This document shows, in pieces, positions 26,543 through 34,733 of a DNA stretch of 49,109 nt. This DNA is from Lysinibacillus sp. FJAT-14745 (GTDB lineage: Bacteria; Bacillota; Bacilli; Bacillales_A; Planococcaceae): positions 316,301-365,409 of the forward strand of contig NZ_LITM01000002.1 in NCBI RefSeq assembly GCF_001275675.1, read 5' to 3'. The first letter of the stretch is position 1; each line of letters starts with the position of its first letter. The translations under genes and the position numbers were made by a program. The notes beneath the pieces are model-generated. The model saw only the letters and a list, made by a program, of their open reading frames with translations, was not told the origin of the DNA and searched no databases.

Positions 26543-27097
26543 ATGAGTAAACCAGATTTGTATGTTAGTTTAGTAGTAGGCTCTGATTGTGATATCGAAT
26601 CTCTTGCATTACGCTCAGTACTCGAGTCATTTGGGGTACGAGTAACACTTCATTTAATAGGAAGACCAAATGATTTTATTGATGTTTTATCTGGAGAAGA
26701 TTTGGATGATCGAATAGATTATTTAATTTTAAACTTCCACGGGGATGAAGGACGATTTTGCATGCCAGAGCTAGGTGCAGATATTTATGAGTTAGATGAA
26801 CTCAGAGGGGAATTTTTCGGTCCTCAAGAAGTCTTAAAATATAGTAAATTAAAAGATTTGAAGGTTATTGCCTCTGGCTGTACTTTAGGTGAAAAACAGC
26901 TAGCGACTGCATTTTTAAAAAGTGGTTGCCATTCCTATTTAGGACCGGATGATTACATAGATGGTAATGCAAATTTAATGTTTCTCATAAGATTTATGTA
27001 CGAAATTATTGCTAATGAGAGAACACAGCAGGAAGCCTTTGAAATCGCAAAAGCTATCGACGAAGAAACTTCGATGTATCAGCTTTATTTGGCATAG
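26543..27097 (+). CDS. Small protein with caspase-like (clan CD) His/Cys arrangement
   Basis: 184-aa soluble protein without a named family that I recognise. The order of elements fits the caspase/CHAT fold: a first strand (LYVSLVVGSD), a helix with LALRSVLESFG, a second strand VTLHLIG, a strand IDYLILNFHGDEG ending in H66-G, then LKVIASGCTLG ending in C113. After these comes LATAFLKSGCHSYLGPDDYIDGN, as in CHAT proteins where a relocated loop precedes the FY-type helix (LIRFMYEI). His and Cys at the ends of neighbouring strands form the usual catalytic dyad. AAAGGAG precedes ATG 26543. It is a single-gene unit without an obvious partner or substrate. The fold is inferred from pattern only; the function is unknown. 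Confidence 0.6.
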   Translation: MSKPDLYVSLVVGSDCDIESLALRSVLESFGVRVTLHLIGRPNDFIDVLSGEDLDDRIDYLILNFHGDEGRFCMPELGADIYELDELRGEFFGPQEVLKYSKLKDLKVIASGCTLGEKQLATAFLKSGCHSYLGPDDYIDGNANLMFLIRFMYEIIANERTQQEAFEIAKAIDEETSMYQLYLA

Positions 27098-27114
27098 AAG
27101 ACAAATCCCCAAAA

Positions 27115-27276
27115 AGAGGCTGGAATAAAAGAATTTTAGCCAATGAAAAAAACCGAACTATATTACGAAACGCTCATTCTGTGTTTCGTAATAGTTCAGT
27201 TTTCTGTTTATATTCGTTGTTAATTTTAAAATTATCCGTCTTTCATAAAGGACAAAGAGTTATGTCCTGGCCTCTT
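27115..27276. repeat. GGCTGGGACATAA-type intergenic element with internal hairpin
   Basis: Starts AGAGGCTGGAATAA and ends TTATGTCCTGGCCTCT, forming imperfect inverted termini. In the middle, GAACTA-n-ATTACGAAAC (27155-27171) pairs with GTTTCGTAATAGTTC (27183-27197). It fills the gap between two convergent genes and could end both transcripts. The same end motif appears near 20430 and 23045 after the chemoreceptors. Elements with GGCTGGGACATAA ends are common between genes in Firmicutes. Confidence 0.65.
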
Positions 27277-27277
27277 C

Positions 27278-27817
27278 TTATTTATTGTTGATGTTTTTTA
27301 ACATAGACTCTGTAAAAGCCTGCGATTGTCCCTTTGGAATACTTAATGTTTGCCACTTAGAGCCCTTTAGTTGCTTAGCAATGTAAACGATTTGACCGAC
27401 ATGTTGTGAGTAGTGGGACATCTGTCTTTCGATAGCATCTATCACAGAATGCTGTTCTCCCCTAATCGTTACAAACCCTTGTAAATCAGCTTCCGTTAAT
27501 CTTTGTAAAGCATCTAAAAATACTTGCCAGCCTTTTTCCCATACTGTCATAACCTCTTCTTTTGTCTGAAGGCTATCCGTAAATTCATCATCACGATTTC
27601 TCGTTGCTTTCTCACCATCTGTCGTTAGAAAGTCAGTCCATCTTGATATCATATTACCACTAACATGTTTCACAATCACTGCGATACTGTTTGAATCTTC
27701 ATTATACGCCCAGTGCAATTGGGCCTCTTCCAGTTGGTCAAGTGTTTTATCGCCTAGCTCTTTGACACTTCTAAGTCTTTTTTGGACAACATTTAAATAC
27801 GTTTGCGCTACCGTCAT
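27278..27817 (-). CDS. DUF1572 (DinB-like four-helix) protein
   Basis: 179-aa soluble protein of the DUF1572 group of the DinB/YfiT-like metal-binding fold. Seen: a helical layout, an NSIAVIVKHVSGNMISRW helix with the first metal-binding His, and QMSHYSQHVGQIVYIAK with two further His. Such proteins bind a divalent metal; related enzymes are thiol transferases (BstA/bacillithiol group), but the reaction of DUF1572 members is not established. ATG 27817 has a GGGGGG site. Single-gene unit, convergent with the caspase-like gene. Confidence 0.85.
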   Translation of the reverse strand: MTVAQTYLNVVQKRLRSVKELGDKTLDQLEEAQLHWAYNEDSNSIAVIVKHVSGNMISRWTDFLTTDGEKATRNRDDEFTDSLQTKEEVMTVWEKGWQVFLDALQRLTEADLQGFVTIRGEQHSVIDAIERQMSHYSQHVGQIVYIAKQLKGSKWQTLSIPKGQSQAFTESMLKNINNK

Positions 27818-27993
27818 TGTTGACCCCCCATCCCTTTTCTACTATTTTAATATAAACATAATGCGATGTGCCATTTAGGTAACTAGTTGTTGCCAAAAAT
27901 AAAGTAATACTAACTCACTGGGGGGTTCTTTATCAACACTGATTGCCAGCCTTCACCAACCAAGCTTTTACATGCAATTTATCTTTCACCTTA

Positions 27994-28893
27994 CTACTTT
28001 GCATTTGCTGAATTTAAGTGCGGGATAAAATCCCTTGCAAGAGCAACCATTTTTTCTTGTGCTTCCTGTTGATCACCATTTAATTGATAGCCTATTTGAT
28101 ATACATAGCCATTATAATACGTATAAAACTCATTGGCTCTTGAACTCATTCGATAAATGCGCTTGTCTGCCTCATCATAATTATAGTATACATACGCGAA
28201 AGCTTTATCTGGTGTCATCGCACGATAATACAAAGGATTCATAAAGTTCAAACCTACATTCGTAATTCCCCCTGAAAAGTCCTGACTATCCGCATCTTTA
28301 TAGTTTACTAAAGGATTATGATTTACATTTGTTACCGTCAAATTAATATATTGACGATCCACTCCAGTGAGAGACTTTTCTTTATAACTAAATTGAAATT
28401 GCTTTTGCAGGCTACCATCTTGCATCTCTGATGTTACCGCATAGACCTCCTGTATATTTGATTTAAATGGAAGATTTTTAGGGTCTATTAGATGGACAGC
28501 ATTCCCCATAGTAGTTGCTACTGCTTGCATAGCTTCGAAGCCCTGAAGCGGTGCATAAAATTTGATATTTTCGCGATGAACTAATCGATCCGCTATTAAA
28601 AAAAACTGACTGTACGCCATCTCTTTTCCTTCAACTTCTGTTTTAAATAAATCGGTGAATGATTGTTTTACTTCTTCATGAAGTATTTCTGTCGTTACAT
28701 GGTCAATCGGTTTCGAAGCTTGCCATGCAATAAATAGTAAGACAGAGCATGTCATCATGACGGCCAGTGAACGATGCGACCAAAGTTGCTTTGATGGATA
28801 CGGCTCTTGCTGAACTTGTTGTCGAACCTTTTGAATGATTGCTTCTTTATGTGCTGAGACATCCTTCAACACATGCATTGTATGCTTATCCAT
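27994..28893 (-). CDS. Predicted anti-sigma factor, single-pass membrane protein
   Basis: 299-aa protein with a short cytoplasmic N-terminus (about 40 residues), one membrane segment (LAVMMTCSVLLFIAWQ) and a large outside domain with a sensor-like beta/alpha make-up. Its ATG 28893 overlaps the stop of the ECF sigma gene by 8 bases (ATGGATAA) and has GGGAGG 9 bases upstream. The open frame extends to a TTG at 28914, but the ribosome site rules that out. Position and topology make it the cognate anti-sigma factor, although no zinc-binding ZAS motif is seen. Because the sigma gene is broken, this regulator has probably lost its target. Confidence 0.65.
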   Translation of the reverse strand: MDKHTMHVLKDVSAHKEAIIQKVRQQVQQEPYPSKQLWSHRSLAVMMTCSVLLFIAWQASKPIDHVTTEILHEEVKQSFTDLFKTEVEGKEMAYSQFFLIADRLVHRENIKFYAPLQGFEAMQAVATTMGNAVHLIDPKNLPFKSNIQEVYAVTSEMQDGSLQKQFQFSYKEKSLTGVDRQYINLTVTNVNHNPLVNYKDADSQDFSGGITNVGLNFMNPLYYRAMTPDKAFAYVYYNYDEADKRIYRMSSRANEFYTYYNGYVYQIGYQLNGDQQEAQEKMVALARDFIPHLNSANAK

Positions 28894-29593
28894 GGAAAAG
28901 TACCTCCCATTCAATATGCTGTAAGTCTACTTTTAATAATTCCTTCCCTTTCTTTAAACGAGATTTCACGGTACCCTCAGGAATTTCCAGTAGCTCAGCT
29001 ATCTCCTTGATCGTCATCTCCTCCAAATAAAAATAGACAATTGCTTCACGTTGCTTTATTGGTAACCGTAAAATGGCTTCATCTAAAAGAGTTTGTTCAT
29101 CTTGACGAATAAGTGTATCTTGTAAAACAGTTTTTTGTTTGGCAAAAAAATTATGCTGAAATGTAATTTTTCGATAAGCCCAGCTTTTTAAGTAATCCTT
29201 ACATTTATTAATGGTCATGCGTGCTAAATAAGCCTTCATTTCTCCTCTTTCTTCATATAACTTTTGGTGGTGATAGAATTTAACTTCTTTCAGCAAAGTC
29301 TCCCACCTTTATAGGTGATTAGATGAATGTGGTTATTAGTCACTTTTCAGCGGGTGTCCAATATCCGCTGAAAAAAGTTAAAGCCTCCGGCGGATGTCAC
29401 GGAATCGGAAAGGAGTTCTTTGTGCAAGCACAAAGCCGATTCCGGACGCAATTACGCCAAGGCATAATTGATTAAATACATCTTGAACAATATCCTCAGC
29501 TATTCGTAGATCTTTCGTATAGTAGTAAGCGATTCGAAATAAATGATCTGTATGTAGTTCCATTAGTTGCTCTAAATATTCTGTATCAGACAA
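28886..29593 (-). pseudogene. ECF RNA polymerase sigma factor gene broken by a structured repeat
   Basis: The 5' part (29593 to about 29470) starts at TTG with an AAGGAGG site and codes for region 2 (TDHLFRIAYYYTKDLRIAEDIVQDVF). The 3' part (about 29278-28886) codes for the rest: KFYHHQKLYEERGEMKAYLARMTIN, a short linker and region 4 (LPIKQREAIVYFYLEEM, then the helix-turn-helix EIPEGTVKSRLKKG). Between them lies about 190 bp of repeat DNA with stops in the sigma frame. Neither half can act alone as a sigma factor. The downstream anti-sigma gene is intact. Confidence 0.85.
29279..29469 (-). repeat. Structured interspersed repeat, copy D (short form)
   Basis: On the minus strand it begins AATTATGCCTTGGCGTAATT (hairpin), then GCGTCCGGAATCGG, the palindrome CTTTGTGC-TT-GCACAAAG, CCGATTCCGTGACATCCGCCGG, and a terminal hairpin with AGCGG and CCGCT arms. 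A final TGAAAGAAGTTAAA matches the end of copies A and C; about 48 bases (29295-29342) before it have no match in other copies. Inserted inside the ECF sigma gene. Confidence 0.82.
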
Positions 29594-29657
29594 AATCTTT
29601 CCCTCCTTCTACACTATAAATGAGGCTACAGTTATAAAAGATTAAATTTCAGCAAAA

Positions 29658-29690
29658 AAACCGTCTCTTTATTAATTGAGACGGTTTCCT
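29658..29690 (-). terminator. Terminator of the Sco-type gene
   Basis: On the minus strand AAACCGTCTC and GAGACGGTTT pair around a 10-base loop, followed by a T-run. Confidence 0.88.
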
Positions 29691-29699
29691 TCTATTCCA

Positions 29700-30308
29700 T
29701 TATAGATTTTCATCAATATATGTTTCTATATCAGATGCAATTGTGTCAATTGGCACATCATCGATATTTTTAGCAAACCCTGTATACATTTTTACGATTA
29801 CGCCATTTTTATCGACTAAGAAAAATTGATTCCCATGGATCACTTGGTCGCTGTTAGGATCATCTTTGACGATTATTTTTGTTGATTTCACAGCAAACTG
29901 CTCGATATATTTTTGAGAATAACCAGTAAGTAGATTCCATTTTGATTCATCTGGAACATTATATTTTTTTAAATAATTAGCTAATACTTCTGGTTTATCA
30001 ACGTCAGGATCAACTGAAAACGCAACAATATTATAATCTTCCACACCTTTTTTCTTCAGCTTTTCTTGAACTTGCGTCATATTAAAGGACATTGGTGGGC
30101 AAATTGATGTGCAATTTGTGAAAATATACATACCAATCCATGGTTTCCCTTTTAAACTCTCTAAAGAAACTTTTTCTCCGCGTTGATTGACATGTTCAAA
30201 ATCTGGTAATTCTAAGTTATAATCTGCTTTAAACTTTGTATTTCCACACGCACTGAGCACTGCAGCTAATGCAAAAAGTAGAACAAGCCCAATTATTTTA
30301 TTTCTCAT
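29700..30308 (-). CDS. Sco1/SenC family lipoprotein (copper delivery to cytochrome c oxidase)
   Basis: 202-aa thioredoxin-fold lipoprotein needed in relatives (B. subtilis BsSco) to build the CuA centre of cytochrome c oxidase. The signal peptide ends in the lipobox LSAC21. Copper-binding residues are C66 and C70 in the NCTSICPP motif and H158 in the VIHGNQFFLVD motif. It is anchored on the outer face of the membrane. The frame opens with GTG 30317, but AGGGAG spacing favours ATG 30308. It is a single-gene unit with its own terminator, near the ccd cytochrome c maturation genes. Confidence 0.92.
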   Translation of the reverse strand: MRNKIIGLVLLFALAAVLSACGNTKFKADYNLELPDFEHVNQRGEKVSLESLKGKPWIGMYIFTNCTSICPPMSFNMTQVQEKLKKKGVEDYNIVAFSVDPDVDKPEVLANYLKKYNVPDESKWNLLTGYSQKYIEQFAVKSTKIIVKDDPNSDQVIHGNQFFLVDKNGVIVKMYTGFAKNIDDVPIDTIASDIETYIDENL

Positions 30309-30412
30309 CTCTAACACGCTCCCTACTTACACTACACCCATCCTATCGTACGATGTAAATATTGACAAGGACACTCAAGTGACAGCTTTCGTACATCTTT
30401 GTGAAATCGATT

Positions 30413-30535
30413 TCACTTTAAGGAAACAAGTGCATCATGAATTGCATCTAATTTAACTTCTACTCGGTGCAGTAAATAAAACGACACTAAGATAGGAAAA
30501 CCGATATCCGATATCATGTTTAACCACTGTTCCAT
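30413..30535 (-). CDS. YvrJ family small membrane protein
   Basis: 40-aa protein: MEQWLNMISDIGFPILV, then a hydrophobic helix with a LYLLHR-like end (SFYLLHR), then VEVKLDAIHDALVSL. The pattern, a short amphipathic start, the GFP motif, one membrane helix and a KLDAI tail, is that of YvrJ proteins. A strong GAAGGAGGGAG site precedes ATG 30535. It follows the DUF2922 gene by about 87 bases on the same strand. The function of the family is unknown. YvrJ, DUF2922 and DUF1659 genes commonly sit together in Bacillaceae. Confidence 0.82.
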   Translation of the reverse strand: MEQWLNMISDIGFPILVSFYLLHRVEVKLDAIHDALVSLK

Positions 30536-30622
30536 GCTGCTCCCTCCTTCACTGCTAGATTAATAAAACTGACATTGCTGAAAATGGTCCTTGCAGGAAA
30601 TTCTGCAAAGACCATTTCGTGA

Positions 30623-30847
30623 CTATTCGATCTCTAATTCAAATTCTGTTACTTGTCGATCAACGATGCGAGCCCCACTCATCGAAACTAGAGTGCCAGC
30701 TTGTCCATCAAAAACGTTTTTAGCGATGATTGTTTGCATTACCTTTTGAATTTCTTCCGCTGTTACTTTTGGCTTCGGTGCATCAATAGTAAATATTGCC
30801 GTTTTCCCTGCCGCTGTTTCAAATTGCAGCTCTAAAACTTGTGTCAT
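30623..30847 (-). CDS. DUF2922 family protein
   Basis: 74-aa protein of the DUF2922 family: a beta-rich first half (LELQFETAAGKTAIFTIDAPK), a helix (AEEIQKVMQTIIAKNVF) and a final strand pair (ARIVDRQVTEFELEIE). No membrane segment. It starts 12 bases after the DUF1659 gene, with an AAGGAGGG site before ATG 30847. The two small proteins have similar size and layout and may interact. Function unknown. Confidence 0.85.
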   Translation of the reverse strand: MTQVLELQFETAAGKTAIFTIDAPKPKVTAEEIQKVMQTIIAKNVFDGQAGTLVSMSGARIVDRQVTEFELEIE

Positions 30848-30859
30848 AGCTTTCCCTCC

Positions 30860-31075
30860 TTAGGATAAATCTGTTGTTTCTTGTTTTACAATGCTGTCTA
30901 GTGCGTGTGAAGATAAACTTGCAATGGCATATGCTACTGCTACTAAATCCTCTGCCGTATGCGAGCTGTTTAAATTGCGGTACGTTTTTGTTGTGAACAT
31001 AGGCTCGTTTTGTGCATTGTGTCCAGCGACATACTTTAAGCGTAGTGTAGCACCTACAAAATTGACTTTTGCCAT
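30860..31075 (-). CDS. DUF1659 family protein
   Basis: 71-aa DUF1659 protein: LRLKYVAGHNAQNEPMFTTK strands, then the EDLVAVAYAIASLSSHAL helix and a short tail. The open frame continues to 31099, but the strong AAGGAGGTGA site selects ATG 31075. First gene of a DUF1659-DUF2922-YvrJ unit transcribed leftwards. It has no signal or membrane segment. Function unknown. Confidence 0.85.
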   Translation of the reverse strand: MAKVNFVGATLRLKYVAGHNAQNEPMFTTKTYRNLNSSHTAEDLVAVAYAIASLSSHALDSIVKQETTDLS

Positions 31076-31195
31076 GAGCGTCACCTCCTTCCTACACAAT
31101 ATATACCGACTAGTTACTAAAAAAGGGACATTTAGGATGAATTTTTTTATGTAAGCTTTTATAATAGAGTGAGAGAAGGCAAAGAGGTGAACGAT

Positions 31196-31624
31196 TTGTT
31201 AAGTGGTTGGTTTTTATGGTTTATCCTATTTTGGGTAGTTGTACTTATTTCATTTATGGCGATAGGCGGATTTTTTATGTTCCGCAAATTTTTAAAGGCA
31301 TTACCGAAGCAGGACGGTAAATCCGATTTAGATTGGCAAGAGTATTATTTAGATAAAACGATTCATTTATGGGGACAACCTGAGAAAGAGCTTTTATACG
31401 AACTTGTAAGCCCTGTACCTGAGCTATTTAGACAAGTAGCAAAGGAAAAAATAGCAGGAAAAATCGGCGAGCTTGCATTAGAAGAAAAAGCACCTGCCAT
31501 TAGCCATGATTTAATTATTCGTGGCTATATTCAAGCAACACCTAAGCGCGACCATAAATTTTTACGTAAAAAATTAGAGGAAATGCAAATTGACATTTCC
31601 CCCTATGAACATCTATTTGATTGA
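31196..31624 (+). CDS. DUF2621 family membrane protein (YneK-like)
   Basis: About 142-aa protein with one N-terminal membrane helix (GWFLWFILFWVVVLISFMAIGGFF) and a soluble tail rich in charged helices (DLDWQEYYLDKTIHLWG is typical). Similar proteins lie beside the ccd genes in Bacillus. The frame opens with GTG 31169, but AGAGGTG with good spacing points to TTG 31196; GTG 31187 is also possible. Here it is on the plus strand, convergent with ccdC, instead of following it. Function unknown. Confidence 0.78.
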   Translation: MLSGWFLWFILFWVVVLISFMAIGGFFMFRKFLKALPKQDGKSDLDWQEYYLDKTIHLWGQPEKELLYELVSPVPELFRQVAKEKIAGKIGELALEEKAPAISHDLIIRGYIQATPKRDHKFLRKKLEEMQIDISPYEHLFD

Positions 31625-31628
31625 TGGT

Positions 31629-31658
31629 ACGCTGCACACTGATTTGTGCAGCGTTTTT
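31629..31658 (+). terminator. Terminator after DUF2621 gene
   Basis: Perfect 10-bp stem ACGCTGCACA / TGTGCAGCGT, 6-base loop, TTTTT tail. Confidence 0.92.
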
Positions 31659-31853
31659 ACTGACCTTAGATAAGTTTCATCATACAAAATACTTAATTAG
31701 TTCTTCTGATAGTCTAAAATAATTTTAGGCCCTACAGGATTCTTTTATTATTAGTTCGCTTTTGACTCTTCTTTCCACTCTTCTTTCCGTCGCTCCAGCG
31801 ATTCTATCCGTCGCTCGAACTGCTCTATTCATCAGCCAAACTACGCACAAAAA

Positions 31854-31886
31854 AAACTACACTAGATAAAATCTCTAGTGTAGTTT
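31854..31886 (-). terminator. Terminator of the ccd operon
   Basis: AACTACACTAGA and TCTAGTGTAGTT pair around a 7-base AT loop, with A/T runs on both sides; it lies just after the ccdC stop. Between this and 31658 no gene is seen, only a pyrimidine-rich stretch with repeated CTTCTTTCC and CCGTCGCTC motifs. Confidence 0.88.
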
Positions 31887-31891
31887 TCCAT

Positions 31892-32389
31892 TTAAATATT
31901 CTTCAGCGGAATAGTCTTTTTGATTTTTTTATATTGAATAAGCATTGCGATTCGCCAAGGGAGTAACATAGCGAACGCTAAAATCCAAAACATTCCTGCT
32001 AACTCACCAACGTCAATGGAGCTGCTTAATATCAATTTTGCAATTATACGGAACACTAACAGTCCGATTAATATAAAAAGGAATGCTTTTGAACGTTTTA
32101 AATAAATATCTTGACCTTTTACTTCAAATTTAGAAGTGGCAATTAAGATTGTTGAGAACACCATGCCGACTGCTGCCGCTTCAAGGATTTGCATGGGTGG
32201 CACTCGAAATTGTTCAAATAAAAACATTACTGCACCTGAAGACATCGCAATAGGTGGGATGATAATTTTCTTCTCATTTGTCGGTTTTTTAGATGCTCGC
32301 ATACGTAAAACCATGACAAAGGTACCCATAAAAATGGCCATTATGGTCGAACCTATTACATAATATTGAGAAGGGATATTGCTGAACAT
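31892..32389 (-). CDS. ccdC: CcdC-like membrane protein (cytochrome c biogenesis)
   Basis: 165-aa integral membrane protein with about four or five helices (YYVIGSTIMAIFMGTFVMVL; IPPIAMSSGAVMFL; KAFLFILIGLLVFRIIAKLI; GMFWILAFAMLLPWRIAML). It matches the CcdC/YneJ family found next to ccdA. B. subtilis ccdC was named for the cluster and is not strictly needed for cytochrome c. The open frame reaches 32440, but GAGGAGGAA before ATG 32389 sets the start. It starts 22 bases after the response-regulator gene. The biochemical role is unknown. Confidence 0.85.
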   Translation of the reverse strand: MFSNIPSQYYVIGSTIMAIFMGTFVMVLRMRASKKPTNEKKIIIPPIAMSSGAVMFLFEQFRVPPMQILEAAAVGMVFSTILIATSKFEVKGQDIYLKRSKAFLFILIGLLVFRIIAKLILSSSIDVGELAGMFWILAFAMLLPWRIAMLIQYKKIKKTIPLKNI

Positions 32390-32411
32390 AAAAATTCCTC
32401 CTCTAAAGTCA

Positions 32412-32780
32412 TTAACAATTTTGTCCAAGTAAATGATCAACTACAGCTTTTAATCTTTCTGGCTCGAAAGGCTTTGTAATAAAATCCTTTGCACCACTTT
32501 CAATTGCTTCTACGATTAACTTCTGTTGTCCTAAAGCTGTAATCATAATTATTTTTGCATTTGGAAATTCGGGGATGATTTCTTTTACTGCTGCGATACC
32601 TGTCATAACGGGCATAGTTACATCCATCGTTACAAGATCTGGTTGTAACTCACGATACATCGCCACAGCTTCTTTACCATTTGCTGCTTTGCCGACTACC
32701 TCATAACCCCAATCAGTTAACATATTACTGATTGCAACACGCATAAAGAGCGTATCATCCACTACTAAAACTGTAGGCAC
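32412..32780 (-). CDS. Stand-alone CheY-like response regulator of the ccd operon (CcdB/YneI-like)
   Basis: 122-aa single receiver domain with no output domain. The acidic pair is in the VLVVDDTLFM motif, phospho-acceptor Asp in DLVTMDVTMP, Thr in IMITALG and Lys in FITKPFEP. The GGAGGGAG site leads to GTG 32780; the first GTG of the frame at 32798 precedes that site. The same gene lies between ccdA and ccdC in B. subtilis (yneI). The partner kinase and output are unknown; a link to CheA through the many chemoreceptors here is only speculation. Confidence 0.88.
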   Translation of the reverse strand: MPTVLVVDDTLFMRVAISNMLTDWGYEVVGKAANGKEAVAMYRELQPDLVTMDVTMPVMTGIAAVKEIIPEFPNAKIIMITALGQQKLIVEAIESGAKDFITKPFEPERLKAVVDHLLGQNC

Positions 32781-32833
32781 ATGTTCATCTCCCTCCACGT
32801 TAAAGTACGGTATAGCCCCTTTAGTTTAGCAGA

Positions 32834-33544
32834 TTAGAAGCCTGTAAATCCACCAAAAATAGGCTGTAAAATGCGTGTTAAATACGTTAATCCGTCAAAG
32901 AATAACAATACACCAACGGCAATCATAATATAACCACCGATTTTCACAATTTTTTGGCTGTGTGTACGAATCCAAGTCATGCGTGCTATAAAGAAAGATA
33001 ACACAAAGAATGGAATCGCAAAGCCTAAATAATAAGCTAACATATAGCTAAAGCCTGCACTTGGATTTGCACCAGCTAATGTAATAATCGATGCTAAAAT
33101 TGGACCTGTGCACGGCGTCCAACCAGCCGCAAAGGCTATTCCGATTAATAATGATCCAAAATAACCAGATGGTCGGTTTTTAAATTGGAATTTTCGATCC
33201 TTCATTAAAAAGTCAATTTGTAGTAATCCCACAATCATTAAACCAAATACTACGATTAAGATGGCACCAACCTGACGTAATAATGTGTGATAATTAAGGA
33301 AGAACTCTGCTGCAAATGACGTTCCTAGTCCAATCATAATGAAGATAATTGAAAATCCTAGTAAAAAGAAGAGTGTATGCAAAATTGCACGCTTTTGCAT
33401 CATACCTCGTTCCGATTTTAGCTCATCTAATGACATACCTGTTATGTATGATAAAAATGCTGGATATAGCGGAAGGGTACATGGTGAAATAAAGCTTAAA
33501 AACCCTGCACCTAAAGCTAAAAATAAGTTAATATCAGTTCCCAT
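32834..33544 (-). CDS. ccdA: Cytochrome c biogenesis protein CcdA
   Basis: 236-aa thiol-disulfide electron carrier with six membrane helices of the DsbD/CcdA family. It passes electrons from cytosolic thioredoxin to outward-facing thioredoxin-like proteins, so that haem can be attached to apocytochrome c. The two redox Cys are in the SFISPCTLPLYPAF motif (helix 1) and GWTPCTGPIL (helix 4). ATG 33544. First gene of ccdA-regulator-ccdC. The nearby Sco gene also serves the respiratory chain. Confidence 0.93.
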   Translation of the reverse strand: MGTDINLFLALGAGFLSFISPCTLPLYPAFLSYITGMSLDELKSERGMMQKRAILHTLFFLLGFSIIFIMIGLGTSFAAEFFLNYHTLLRQVGAILIVVFGLMIVGLLQIDFLMKDRKFQFKNRPSGYFGSLLIGIAFAAGWTPCTGPILASIITLAGANPSAGFSYMLAYYLGFAIPFFVLSFFIARMTWIRTHSQKIVKIGGYIMIAVGVLLFFDGLTYLTRILQPIFGGFTGF

Positions 33545-34004
33545 ATTTTCTCACTCGCTCCTTACAGTTACTGTCTCCATCGTACCAAAAATCACTGTAA
33601 ATTGCGCCATTCCTGTTTGTGAACGTTTCATGGCAAAAAGATGTTAAAAAAGTGAAGTTCCATCATATTATCATACAAATTTTTTTCAGACTTTATTACA
33701 TCAATGTGTATTTGTTCTTGTACTTTTGCATTATGCGCTCCTCTTATAATATCTGTCAACAAAATTCACCATAATTCTGCAATACAAGTTATGTAATTCT
33801 AAACATTTCCAAAAGACACTAGCAACAATGCGATCGTGCAAAATGAATACCTGTTGCAAAGTCGTTACTTGCCGCTTATTTTAGAGTTGAAGTACCCTTT
33901 TTATTGACAGAAAGTATTTACTGTTAAATAGTGAGTAAATTACTTTTCTTCATGTATAATAAAAAACAATAGAGCAATTGTTAGAGATAAATGAGGTGTA
34001 TTCC
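33545..34004. promoter_or_regulatory. Divergent gap between ccdA and lutR, with an inverted repeat near lutR
   Basis: No gene seen. Near lutR there is TTGACA (33904-33909), then the perfect inverted repeat ATTTACT-N11-AGTAAAT (33916-33940) and TATAAT (33955-33960). The spacing of the hexamers is not ideal for any one promoter. The repeat could be an operator for lutR. Confidence 0.4.
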
Positions 34005-34733
34005 TTGGAACTAAGAAAAATTAAACAAAAAAAAATATATGAGGAAGTATCTGAAATCCTCTATGAAAAAATTAGAGCTGGCGAACTAAAGCCTGGTGAC
34101 CGACTTGATTCAGTAGAACAACTTGCTGAACAATTACAAGTAAGCAGATCTGCCATCCGAGAAGCTCTTTCCGCTTTAAAAGCAATGGGGCTTATTGATA
34201 TCAAACAAGGCTCAGGTACATTTGTTAAAAGTAATCAAGCCAATCCGCTCGATTTTCCCTTATCAACTGCCATTTTAACAAATAAGCAAGATATCTCACA
34301 TTTGTTAGAAGTACGTAAAGTTATCGAAGTAGGCGCAGCGGCTAGTGCAGCCATTCATCGAACAGAAGAAGACATACAGTCAATGATGCAAATTTTGGAT
34401 GAGATGAAACGAGTACAAGGAGATGGAGAGCTAGGAGAAAAAGTGGATTTTCAATTTCACGCGGCCATTTCTACAGCATCTCAAAACCCCCTACTTGCAA
34501 CTATATTAGACCAGGTTTCAGGTTTGATGATCGAAACGATGAAAGAAACACGCCGAATTTGGTTATACTCTAAAAAAACAACAAGCGAAAAACTGTACGA
34601 TGAACATCTACAAATTTTCCTCGCGATTAAACAGCAAAACGAAGAGCTAGCAAAGCATGCAATGGCTTCGCATTTAAGTAATGTGGAAAAGGTCTTAATG
34701 CAATATTTTGAAACAACTGAATCTATGAAATAA
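34005..34733 (+). CDS. lutR: GntR/FadR-family regulator LutR
   Basis: 242-aa regulator with an N-terminal winged helix (KIYEEVSEILYEKI, then QLQVSRSAIREALSAL and the GSGTFV wing) and a C-terminal all-helical FCD ligand domain (VRKVIEVGAAASAA; DFQFHAAI with metal-site His). Located next to lutABC, as LutR is in other bacilli, it should repress those genes until L-lactate is present. TTG 34005 is chosen because GAGGTG lies 7 bases before it; the frame opens at 33978 without such a site. Confidence 0.88.
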   Translation: MELRKIKQKKIYEEVSEILYEKIRAGELKPGDRLDSVEQLAEQLQVSRSAIREALSALKAMGLIDIKQGSGTFVKSNQANPLDFPLSTAILTNKQDISHLLEVRKVIEVGAAASAAIHRTEEDIQSMMQILDEMKRVQGDGELGEKVDFQFHAAISTASQNPLLATILDQVSGLMIETMKETRRIWLYSKKTTSEKLYDEHLQIFLAIKQQNEELAKHAMASHLSNVEKVLMQYFETTESMK

